The position numbers and the translations under genes are program-made. The notes under the pieces were generated by a model. The model ran no database searches. It was not told where the DNA came from and saw only the letters and a list, made by a program, of their open reading frames with translations. Shown piece by piece: positions 36,701 to 48,700 of a stretch of DNA of 64,000 nt. Every line of letters starts with the position of its first letter. The first letter of the stretch is position 1. This DNA comes from Acanthaster planci (Eukaryota; Echinodermata; Asteroidea; Valvatida; Acanthasteridae). The stretch is taken from positions 6,297,712 to 6,361,711 of the forward strand of contig NW_019091362.1 in NCBI RefSeq assembly GCF_001949145.1, written 5' to 3'.

Positions 36701-39700
36701 TGCAAGTTGCATGGCTCTTCTACTGGTGTTTCGTTTTCTCAGTTGATTTCGACCGCGTGATTGGATGCCCATCCAGCTGCGGTATGCTGGCAGGGGGTGA
36801 AGAGGCAAGCATTTTTTAGGTCACCTTTTCTAGAGCTTTCCCCAATGGGGGAGCAGTGCTGTCCCTAAAGAGGGCTCTCCGTCACCAAGGTTGCTACCGA
36901 ACTCCGCCCTTGCCTTAGTGGGAAGAGAACGACCGGATACGCCTTGGCTGCCTAAGTGCAGGTTTGTAGCTACCAGCACCATCCTGTGCCTGCCACCGTC
37001 ACCACTCGCCCATCACCCCAGGACTTTGTTAGTCAGTAAAATGAAGGTGTGGCGTACTGATTCCTGGGCGTGAAGCTATGGAAGTCCTAGGCTGCTCATA
37101 CACCAAGACTCCCCTCTCTGCCTAGTCGATGTAGTCCAACGGAACACAAAGTGCTACAGTTTGGCATCGCTTTGGCTGCAGGGGCTGTCAGAAAGATGAC
37201 AAAGTTTGTCAGCAGACTGCCTTCGGGGCCCCAACTCCATATTTCTGTCAGGTGTACTCCTTAGCCTTTACTTCTTCTGAGGTTACCCACAAGGCCGCAG
37301 GGCCATTTAAGCATGGCTGCAGGTCTATTTAACCCATAGCTGGGGCAGTGGTTGGCATGGCGCCAGGGCGTGTCTACACGCCGGTTGGTGGGCCTGCACA
37401 CCATGCCGGTGGGGCCCACTGCTGCTCTGAGATCCCTTGCAGGTTCAGCCTGGGGTTGCAAGACGCCCAGTTACTGTGTGTTGCCTCGAGGATTCACAGC
37501 AGGAGTCTTGATAATGGAGGGGCTATGTGCTGGCAGGGGAGGCTTACGCACTCGGCTCCCTTTTTGCCCCAAAACGGGGTTTGCCAGCGGCAGCAGCTGA
37601 CGGTAGAGATCGGGTGTGCAAAGCTAACTACTACGACACTACTACACTAGACGCATCACACACCCTGTGGAAAACCACCAACACACAAGCTAAATTCGCA
37701 CCAAGTCTTTGAACACTGATGTATTGGATGGAGGAGAATGGAATTACAAACTTTGCATGGATAATAGAACAGTGTATCAAAATTTAAAAACTTTATTTTC
37801 GATGGCAAAAGTAGGTCTAATATCAGGAATTTTTCTCTCTCTATTTCCTGGTCACATCGATAATTTATAATAATTACGAGCAAAACTACAAGTATTGCTA
37901 GGATATTACTGGCCCCGCTTGACCAGCTAAGATTAAGGCAGTAATCAGGCATTTTTAGGAATGCTTTTATATTATTTGCCTGACTCGGCGGCGACCATCA
38001 TTGAACACCTTTAAGTGCCTGAGTTAAAACTCCTTCAGTGTCCTTTCTTATAGACTGATGGCGCCCAGTAACACAGGAACAGCCCCGTAAGGTTGCAGGC
38101 CAGTAAATAGGTCCAAAACAGCCTGAGCGGACCGAATCACAATTTATCGGCTATCAGATTCTCTGCTATTAGAGCGTTTCGTGGCATGTGGACTGTCTGG
38201 TTGGGGCAGGACTGCCAGCTTGTATCTCTGAAAGCATCGGACCGAACGGGGTCCTTCTAATTGCTCTATTTTGCAATGGAGTGTGACATCAATTTTCAAA
38301 ATGGCGACCGGCCTCACGACTGTTTTGAGGGGTGATTTTCTCTGGAGAGAAATATCTTCAAAAGTCATCGGTTTAGCCACTGAAAATTTAAAAGAAAATG
38401 AATGATAAGGAAGTGAGCTTTAATACGATGTGTGTCTTGAACACCTGTGGAACTTGTGAGTACTTTCCTGATTTTTTTTTGAAGTGGGGATATTTATCAC
38501 TGTCGTCTATGACAGCTTATTTTCTGGTCTGTACCCTTAAGCTGGCCGGAAAGGCGCAGATAATAAATAGAGTGCGCCCGCTACGTCACACGACAGCTAA
38601 GGGGACTGTTGCTGTGATGCTATTCGGTGAGGGCACTATTCATTTCCTGTTTTATTAGGAACTCAGAATGAGCTCATGGAAAACATTTTCTGAGAGAGAG
38701 TTGCTTTCTGTCGCATTACCATATACTTACATTGTGAGTCACAATAGAAACGGAAAGTAAGGACGACAAAATATTAAAATACATGTATTTCAACAGTTTT
38801 GTGCGCAAATTAAAATAATGCAACAGTCAGGCTTTCTACCTAAAATTACATCACAATTTTACTCACGAATCTGGAAGTTTACATCAGTGTTATTACGAAA
38901 AAGGCATCGAAGTAGCTGTTAAAAGAGCAATATTTACCTGTATTTGATGAAGGAGGCCTAGAGGTTAACTTCACGTGGTCTATACTGCATATGAAAATAT
39001 AATTTTGTTACTGATATTCCAGCCTTAGAAGAAAATCTGTACATTTGAGCGAATTAATTTTTCTTATCCAAGTTGTTGAAATGTAAAGAATTTGAATAAT
39101 TTAATAATAGCGCTTCAATGCATTTATTTACACAAACGGTGGAGTATTACTTATTTTGAACTGTTACAATTTTGTTTGATTTCCAGTCACCCTGGCTCCC
39201 ATCATGTAATTATGAACGACACAGACTCTGACTGCATGTGTATCCCGCCTAATGATACTTCTTTTGATTTACTGGCCTCGGACTGGGCTGATGTTCCCAT
39301 GGAAGATTGCGAAAGCTTAAACGGCACTATCGTAGGGGATTCGTGTGATCACCACCACCCTGTGCCTGATGTGTTCTTGTTCTGCGTCATTCTCTTCTGT
39401 GGCACGTTTGTCTTGTCTTACGCGCTGAAGACCTTCAAGTTCACCACTTTCTTCCCGACTCGGGTAAATTCCCTCTTCGTTCCAATTTAACTCCATTTCA
39501 TGTGTGACAATGAAAGCGATAATAAATTTTTGTTTGTATCTAGATAAAAGTCTTATTTAGAGAAAACGGCAACCTTTAATATGGGCGTTTCACAGCAGTG
39601 CGCCTCCAAGAGTTTGCAACGCGTTGGCCAATCACAGTGCCCGAAAATTGTCGACCTTGTGTGCGTCTGGAAAGTGTCGACAGATTTCGCATTTTGTGAT

Positions 39701-42700
39701 TGGCTAACGCGTTGCAAACTCTTGGAGGCGCACTGCTGTGAATCGCCAGTATTAAAAATTGGATATGACCAGTTTAAAGGCAGAGGGTGCATCAAGAAAT
39801 CCATTGCTTTTTCACGACGCTTAACAGCTTCTTACGAAGAAAGAAAGATTTACCATTGTGAAATAAGATGATCTAAAGTCAAGATTAACAGGCGAAGATG
39901 AAGATCGCTACTTTTTCATGGATGTTTACGTATAAAGTATATTTTGTATAATTTGTTGACAGTGCTCTTTTCGGAAGTTTTGATAGGATCGAACTTTTTC
40001 CCCCTTTTTATTTATACCTTAGTCTGTTCACCCATAGATTAAGCTAATCATATTAATGCCTAAAACGCTTGAAGAAATATTTCTTTATTGTAGCCCTTTA
40101 TTCGTCTGGAAAGAGTAAAATTTGTTATGGTTGTTTTGTTTTGTAACAGATACGGTACCTCATCAGTAACTTTGGAGTGTTCTTTGCTTTCATCTCCATG
40201 ACCTTGTTTGACATCCTTGTAGGACTCCCGACGCCTAAATTGACCGTCCCAAACCAGTTTCAGGTAATACTTGTATACGATTTTGTTTCAAGCTATTACA
40301 TGTACTTTCATCTGCGACTACCACTCGCTGTTTGTGCTTGGGTATAGTGTCCTCTTTCTTGACCAGACCGTTTCCATAAGCGGATGGGGGGGGGAGGGGA
40401 TCATACCACCATGGCGGACACAGAACCACTTTGTCAGGGAGGAGAACTTGTTTGGGCCAGAGCTGTGTATGTACCCCGATCCGGTGACAAGACTCAGGAG
40501 ACAGTACTGCGATGTTCCTACGCCAATGGGAGTGCACTGCTAACCAAAATCATGCATGCGTCAAGTTTACAAATGCGAGTAATGGCGTCAGCGAATCGGT
40601 GTACATACGTGTATAGGGGTGCACTGAACCAATTCAAGCTCCATTGAAAATAGTGTAAAATCAACCAAGTTTGGAGCCCCATGGCAGACAACTGAATTCC
40701 CTGAGGCCTCTCAAACAGAAAACAATGTGTTGTTTGGTCCTTCAGATTTCATTTGATTTTCAATTTTTAGTTTGGTCCTTCAGATTTCATTTGATTTTCA
40801 ATTTTTAGGGGGTTAACCAATGAATTTTTTAATTATCCGCCCAAAACAAACTCACCCCCTAAAAAGTGAATGTTGCCAAGCCTTCCCAGCGGCCATTTTT
40901 CAAATGACATCCCTCACCTTCCTCGGGCTCTTCTGACTAATTTTCAATCCCATTTTTGTCTGCTTTGCCCCCAGGTGGGTGCCCCTGAATCTACAGAGAT
41001 GATCCTAAGCCATACTGACACAATCCCACCATTTCTTGGCCCAAACAGACCCCTCNTTTTCGAAACAATCTCTGGGGGGTACTTTTTGTCTGCCTCGGCC
41101 TGGCGGAGAATTTTCCTTGAATTGGGAAACTGCACCCATAAAGTGGCGCCAGTGTTACACACTTCGGAGCTATTTTGTGCTAGTTGCAGTCCGTGTGCAT
41201 TGACGCATAATCCATCATATTGGTTCCAACAATATAGGCATTCATGCTGCAACTCTTTCTAAACCGCTCTGGTTTGGGGGAAGCGCTGAAAAGTTTGGAT
41301 TTGTTTTTCCATGTAACCTCTTATGACCTCTCTGGAGGTCATGCTTTTGAAATGGAATGGGAAAGAGACGTTCAGGGGACTTCTCTTCTATCTAAACTCA
41401 TGTCGAAAGCCTCATGTATTTCTCAGAGAGGCCATAAAAGGTTAGACTTTTTCCCCCAAGTACTGAAAACAGCACATAGGAAGCACCCATCTGGGCTTTT
41501 CATTGCATTCCTTACGAAAAGAGGACATTTGAAAGATAATTTAAATGTTGTGCCTACTTACTTTTATCATGCACGCTCAAATTTTGAGGTTTGTGCGTGA
41601 TTATCGTGCATAAACGTAAAATCAACGTTCAGAGCGTATGTTTCATTCTGCTCACGTTTGCTTCAACTTCATACAAACAACATTACATGAAAACGACGCA
41701 CTTTTACCTGTTTTTTAGTAAGTTTAGAGGCGGGCAAATGGGAACCCCGTCCTGTCCACCATACTGCGGCTTGTGCCAGGTTGCGCTAGTCATCGACGGG
41801 TAAGGGAAGCCACACTGACACCCATGGGTCTCAAAACGTACAACCATTGCGCAAAGCAGGCGCAATCATTTCATTCATTTATTTCTCAGGTACAGCGAGA
41901 CAGAGACAACAATCATAAAACAGGACATGTTTGACTGTTTCAAGGTGTCGGGCACTGGGAGTGAGATAATTTAGGACGGGAATATCCAATTTTCTATACA
42001 AACATTTAATAACAAAGGAGACGGATAAAAAATGAATCTATTCATTATGAATGGCAGACCCAGCCTGGTGCACCGCTCGGAATACTCAATGAAAAAAATG
42101 TATCCATTTTTGTGAACCCGAGGGGTATCAATTTAAATCCACAGCTTTTAACCAAACAGGTTATTCTTAATTTGTTCCCGATATCGTCCCAAAGTGCCAA
42201 TTCTCAAGTTCCCATGGAATTCATTTTCGAGGATGCTTTTCAAAGGGGAAATAATCGAATGCACGTACGTTTAGGTCACATTGGCTGAGTTAAGGCGGCT
42301 TGTTCCCGTATGTTCACGAACAGCTCGATTTGTTGTTCGTGGGTCGGCCGCTTGAAACCCGGGAACAAACAACCAGTTATCACAACTCAGCAACATGCAA
42401 CATGGCGGCTTCCATGTACGTTATTTGAGAATTCAGGTTTGGATGGGCTGAATTCTTTTCTATATAAACAGGAACATTCATTTCTGTTTTACGGGAAATA
42501 ATTAATGTTAATTTTGCAAAACTTCCCATTGTCTACATGGTCTATGGCTTTGGAAGCCATCTCTCTACTTTTTGCAGCTGTTCAAAAATCAAAGTCTCAC
42601 GAATTTTTCCCTGTGTTGCTGTAAAACCCTGACGAGGAGGTGGTGTGTGATCCTGTTCTGAGAACAGTGCTCTTGAGTCATGTTCCCGCCGTTCGAGCGC

Positions 42701-45700
42701 GAGAACTTGACAAGAAACCCGTGTCAAGAACAGGCCGCCCGAACTCGACCATTAAGTATTTTACCTTTTCGAACCCTAAAAGAGCTGGGAATATATCCGA
42801 TATCCGATATATTTTCCACATACAGAGCCTGCCGAATATTTTAGTAACATCTTGCGATCTTTTTGACACCAATTTTGTGAAAATCAGACACACTGTGCTC
42901 GCTCAGCGTCGGGACGACGCGCGTGACACCATGAACTTCCAATTGCCATAACAAAATGCTATTGTAGATGAGGTTAAATCGTCATATTTCTACTGATAAT
43001 GAGTGCATTTATATGCATGTCAGATCGACCGGGAGACAGCTAAGTTCTTGGTATGGTGTAATCTGGCCACCCCAGGCACGGCTCTTTTAGGGTTAATAGA
43101 TGTTTGACCGTGAGATCTTTTTCACTGATATCCAGCCCACTCGAGATGACCGAGGTTGGATAGTTCCATTGTTCGTCAATCCCTGGTGGACGTATTTTGC
43201 TGCCATCATTCCAGCACTCCTGTGTGGAATCCTGATATTTATGGATCAACAGATCACTGCAGTCATTGTAAACAGACGCGAAAATAAACTCAAGGTAAAT
43301 ATTGAATTATCATGACATGAAACCGTATAACCATGAGCGTATTATACCGTGTATACTGTTTAATTGTGCTGCACTGCCATGACAGCATGCCGTTACGGTT
43401 TGTAGTGCTCAATGCTAAACAGTTTAAAACAAAAATCAAGGCTTTGCAATATGTAATTATGTGGAAAAAAATACATAAATTATGTCTAATACGAAACCGT
43501 GTGAAAGTGATGGGTATACGTCAGCAAAATACACGTCAAATGTGGAAGAAACAACATTGTTCCTGGACTCCTACATGAGTTTGCTACTCATGAGTACAAG
43601 AACAATATCGAAGTTAGATTTTATTTCTCACTGCACGATAGGGCCTAAAAGAGGTTATAGTGCACAGTTTTTTGTTTTAAAGGGACTGTGAAATAGAAAT
43701 ATTAATTGTACGGGGCCTACTAAAAGCCTTGATATTGCACCTCCGAGTTTCAATTTACCTGATTTAAAATTTTCGTTTAGCAATTTTAACCCATATTTTG
43801 GAGCTTTTTTGGTTTTTATGCTAATGTTTTTTGCATACTCATGAGTAAAATTATGATGTCGTCCAAGGCAGCGGTCCTCAATGTTGCACTGATTTGTGCA
43901 CTAGATTTTTTTAAAAACTGCTATTGTAGATTTCATTTCCTTTGGCACTGTTTTGTTGTGTAAGAATATAGCAATAAGCCAGCAAGCAACCTTCTCACAG
44001 AAATGTTTTCAGAAAGCAAATTTGGAGTTCACAATTTGAACATGAGAACATGCATGTTTTAAAGGAAAAGTGCCCTCACTTGTCCAGAAATGCTTGGTCA
44101 ATTTGGAATGATTAAAGAATGCACTTTTCGGTTCAGTTCAACAAAACATTGTCAAACAGTCTTCAGACATTTAGGAAGAGTACAGAGATACACAAAAAGT
44201 GAGTCTAAGAAAAATTCATGGATCATTTCATGGATCCTTTAAGTAATAATGCGTAACAGGTTTTGCATTGCTGCTCATCAAATACACCATTCGCTTCTGT
44301 TTTTTGCCTATAGAAAGGCTTCGGCTACCACTTGGACTTGTTCGTCGTCGGTTTGCTACTTTTCCTGATGTCAATCTTGGGAATGCCGTGGTTTGTGGCC
44401 GCAACTGTGCTATCTATCAACCATGTAGACAGCCTGCGTGTCATGTCAAAAACTGTTATCCCTGGCGAACCGCCAAAAGTTGAAGGCTGTCTGTGAGTTT
44501 GTTTTTTCTTAATCCGTCTATTTTGAGCCATCATATTCCTGGCCTGTCAAAACGCGTGAACATGTTTCTTTAGTATTGTGAACTTTTTACGACACACATT
44601 CCTGCCTCTCCCTAGCCTTTTCCAGGGCGACGCAAGTCCACGACACGACACGATAGCACGACGGCTCCCTTGCCTCGTGTCGCACCGTCGCCTTCTTGCC
44701 ATTACGTTTGTACACACACAACCGTCATGTGTCGGGTCGTGCTCTTTATGTCCTTTCCTTGTTGCATTTCGCGGTGCAGCATTTCCATGTGAGACTGCAG
44801 GCGTGTATAAATATCGAACACTGGCTACGGCTCTCCGCCGCTGCCTATTTTGATTAAAATTCGAAGCCGTAGTCGCAGGAGACAGGACCGGATTAAGGCT
44901 ACCCCTGTCAAGCGCCGCTCCATACAATCCCATGTCTTAGCAAAATTGTTACACAGGCAGTGCTGGGTGAACATACGTGAAACACTGACAGTATTCATGC
45001 AGTCAACACCGTCAGTGCTGGATACACACTCCCTTTCTCTTCCTCTTGCGCCTTGGAGTCATTATTATACGAGTAGCCTACGTGTCATAGCAGCGAAACC
45101 TAACCACCAAAGGACTATCTTAAATTGAGGAATGCTATGTTAACTTCATGAGAGTGTTTGTGCAGTCAACACTCAGGGCTAAATATATTCTCTTCCCGGT
45201 ATGATGTTGGTACTAGAAGATGTACCCTAGTTTGCGTCAATTCAATCAAACTATAATCCAACATATAAGAGAGACTGGGCAAACCGTAGACACGGAAAAG
45301 TAGCCAAAACACATCAAATTTATTCCTTATTGAAAGGTGAAGAGAAAATTTAATCTTTGTTGAAAATCTTGCTATCTAAAGCGAAACACAAAACCCTTTG
45401 ACAACAAAGAAAAATTGTGGCAATATTTTCGAGAAGTGTGGAGAAGACTTAAAATTCGACGTTATTTTGCCTGATCCATCGTTTTTATTTGGTAATATTG
45501 TGGAATTTGTCCCTTAGTCCTCTTAAATTGTGCGTCTTTTAGGGAACAGCGTGTAACTGGATTACTGGTCTTCATTATGATGGGTGTGTCAAGTCTGATG
45601 ACAGGAATACTCAGGGTAAGAATCCTCTTCATTGAAATTTGAGATTTTCTGAGGTTATCCTTGTATGGAAGCTGTTTACATTTTCGAAAAAAGAATAATG

Positions 45701-48700
45701 CAATAAAACTAACATAAACATCGTTGCCAAAGAACTGCCTCATTAAAACAAGTTGCATGAACTGGCCCGTCAGATAATTCCATCACAAAACCTATTGCAA
45801 AATTTCGCCCCAAACTGCTTTTTATTTTGAAGCAAAGATCTGCCGGACAGATTAATATAGAATTGTATTTTTTTGCATGGTTGTACATGATAACCGTGCA
45901 CGTAATCCAAGTATGTGTATGTGGTTTACATATAGTTTGAGATCAAAAGTATATTTATACAAGCTTTTCTTGTACCTTCCAAAGTTTATTCCGATGCCAG
46001 TGCTATATGGAGTGTTCCTTTACATGGGAATTTCTTCGTTACGAGGAGTGCAGGTAGGAAAAGTGAATGTTTTGTAAATGAAAATGGAGATAAATTGCAC
46101 ATAGTAGTGTTACATCACAGTGATACGCGAATGGGTTGCATACTTCAAAACTTCTTCGTTTTGGAGGTATAGGGGCCTAAGTCCGACGGATGCCTACACA
46201 ATCCATTTTGAAAGGTGACGAACACTTGGGTCTGCTGTTGTGTGATGTCAGTTTAATTTCGTTCATGACAGGATAATCAACAGAACCCTTTTGGTTTAAA
46301 CACACCAAGCTTCTGTTTTTAAGGAAGTGGCCTCCATGCTGTTGCTTACTTTTTGCCCTTGTAGTTATCTTTGTATTGTACAACCATTTTTTCTGCTGCG
46401 AAGTGTGGGAATGAATGCATCTTGAATCTTAAATCTTGATTTTTTTTTGTTAAAATGGGCTCGACTTTTGGGTGTTAGGGTTTTTCAGAATTTGAGAAAA
46501 ATTCTTTCATGTGTCCGAATGGAAAGATACCTAGAAAGTTTTACCCCCAGCTCATTAGTTCTCCTCATCAATTCCCTTTTGCCAGTTTGTCGATCGGTTG
46601 CTTCTGTACCTAATGCCTGCCAAACACCAACCAGACCACATTTACCTCCGGCATGTGAAGCTATGGAAGGTTCACCTGTTCACTGCCATCCAGGCAATAT
46701 GCCTAGCTATTCTTTGGATCATCAAAACGTCCAAAGGTGCTATCGTCTTTCCAATCATGGTAAGTGATGGATTTGGTAAGAAGTTAGAGGGGTACAAAAT
46801 ACCTGTTGCTGGTGGTTTGGTATAAGAAATTTCTACTTAGCATGTATTGGAAAGGGCTCAGTGACAAATTTAGTAAGAATAGGCTGTGATGAAGCTGTTA
46901 AAACTCTTGCAGGACAAGGTGAAGAATTGCTTGCTAAATTAAAATTTAGGTTGACTGCAAGTTCCATCTGACACACTAAAACATTCTGATACGCTTTACT
47001 AATCTATGTGTCTCCTCATATTGTATGCCTCAAAAGGAACGAGATACCACAATCCCTTGTGCCCAGTACATATGCACGTACTTGAGTGAATACACCATAC
47101 CTTTTCGATCCACTCGTCAGTAGGGCCATTGAGAAAGGACGCAGACTGAATTGCCACACTCATATCACAGTGCATGTCAGTGGAAACAATTCCAGCTCTC
47201 CAGTCAAAACACGGAGGATCACCTGATCAAAAAGAACGAAACGACACTGCTGCCTGTTAGGTATGCGTGGAGCACCTTCGTTGCACACTTTTGGTCTGAA
47301 ACTGAAACCATTTTGCATTTTGGTTCCATTTGACAGGTGCTGGCTATTGTGATCGTTCGAAAAGGCCTGGATTACATCTTTACTCAAGCCGAGCTGAGTT
47401 TTCTAGATGATGTCATACCAGAGAGCCAGAAGACACAAAAGGAAAATGAGGATAAGAAAATGAAGGAGGAAATTGAGGAGGTAATTGAACTGAAGCCGTC
47501 ATTTATATCAACTGTACCTGACATTTGATATGTGAGATTTACGATGTGTATCACTTACGAATGATGTTCAGATTTGAAGGGAGTGCTAATGAGAAATTTG
47601 GTTTCAGGGGCTTTGTTTGTTATGTTATGAGTTACTTATTGTAACATGTCACTGCAACTTAAGTACTTGTTTCACTTTAAGGCGGACTGGTATGAACATA
47701 AACTTTACATAGATGGAGTCTGCTTATTACATTTTGCATCAAGTAGCGCAGATGACATAATGGGTGCGTTCTATTAGCTTCTATGAGTTGACTCGGTTTT
47801 ATCCTCGTCCCCACCGTCTCGCTTGTTTGACACAGCACACACGGCTGTCTCCAAGTCAGCTTTGCCCTGTGTAAGCTAATCGAACGTACCCAATGACGGT
47901 CATCGAAATAAAATTCAGAACCATTCTCCACGATAAATATGTTCATGTATAGGGTAACAGATTCATTTGGCTTCCTTGTTTTCTTTCTTTTCTTCAGGAA
48001 ACGAGAGCCCGGTCTGGTACCCTTACAGTAGCCCTTGAAAGTGGCCAAATGCTCAGCATTCCTGCCGGCAGAGTGACCTTTAGTCTTGCGGGCAGAGACC
48101 AGGAAGAAGAAGCTATCCTGAGAGAGCCTGGCATGGGAACGGCGCAGGCGTTGCGCAACCTGTCAGGTAGTTCACAGCCGCGCAGCAGGTGGGTCTCTGT
48201 TTTCAAGTCGTCTGATAGCTGCATGTGCAACTTGAAACTATTTTGCTAATAAAATGATAGGCCCAATTGTCCATGCTTGTCTGTGCTGTAATTTAAGTGT
48301 CTTGGTCAGATAGCAGTGATTTGCAAAGTGTCGTTGACTAATAGGCCTAATAGATGCAACCTCGCCTGATTTATCCGGGTGGCCTCTATTTGGTCAGTAT
48401 CCCAGCCTTCCAAAAAGCCTTTACAGTCCTTTAGGTGTTTAGAAATTTCCACAGATTTGATTACAAAAACTGTTCAGTGTTTCTTTAATTTCTAGACGTA
48501 ATATGGTTTTTGGTAATGCCAAAGTTGATAGAGATCAGACTCTAACTTTTCAGTGCAACTATGATCCTTTGACGGCACAATGAACGCGTTTTCATTGTTA
48601 GAAAATAGACCTAAAACCCATGTTTTTAAATCAATACGTGCATGCTCTCCAGAAATAATACAGAAACTCTGCTATATTTATATAGAAGGTTATCATCCAT

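Larger units (their letters stand above)
33555..37620 (-). mobile_element. Near-complete APE-type non-LTR retrotransposon, copy 2, antisense in SLC4 intron 13
   Basis: Reading the minus strand: a GC-richer 5' leader (about 37620-36810, with a [12 protein letters not shown]-type reading frame), an endonuclease (about 36800-35930), a linker (35930-35530), a reverse transcriptase (about 35270-33900) and a C-terminal C2H2-type finger (33590-33652), ending near the sequence GGACATCCATTAC. GC content is clearly higher than the host intron. At least four frame breaks and one stop make it inactive. No target duplication could be identified with certainty. Layout and motifs fit RTE-like or related elements whose endonuclease is often misannotated as craniofacial development protein 2-like. 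Confidence 0.9.
33131..39186 (+). other. SLC4 intron 13, 6.06 kb, host of the antisense retrotransposon
   Basis: About two thirds of this intron is the retrotransposon at 33555-37620. The flanks (33131-33554 and 37621-39186) are AT-rich with no further exon seen. It separates the exon ending with the YPLQT segment from the extracellular-loop exon. Confidence 0.9.

Noticed and set aside
34343-37712. Plus-strand open frames across the retrotransposon
   Set aside because: They are antisense shadows of the minus-strand reverse transcriptase, endonuclease and leader.
44547-44933. 128-codon minus-strand frame rich in Arg
   Set aside because: It overlaps the CGTCG-rich partial foldback element and has no recognisable domain.
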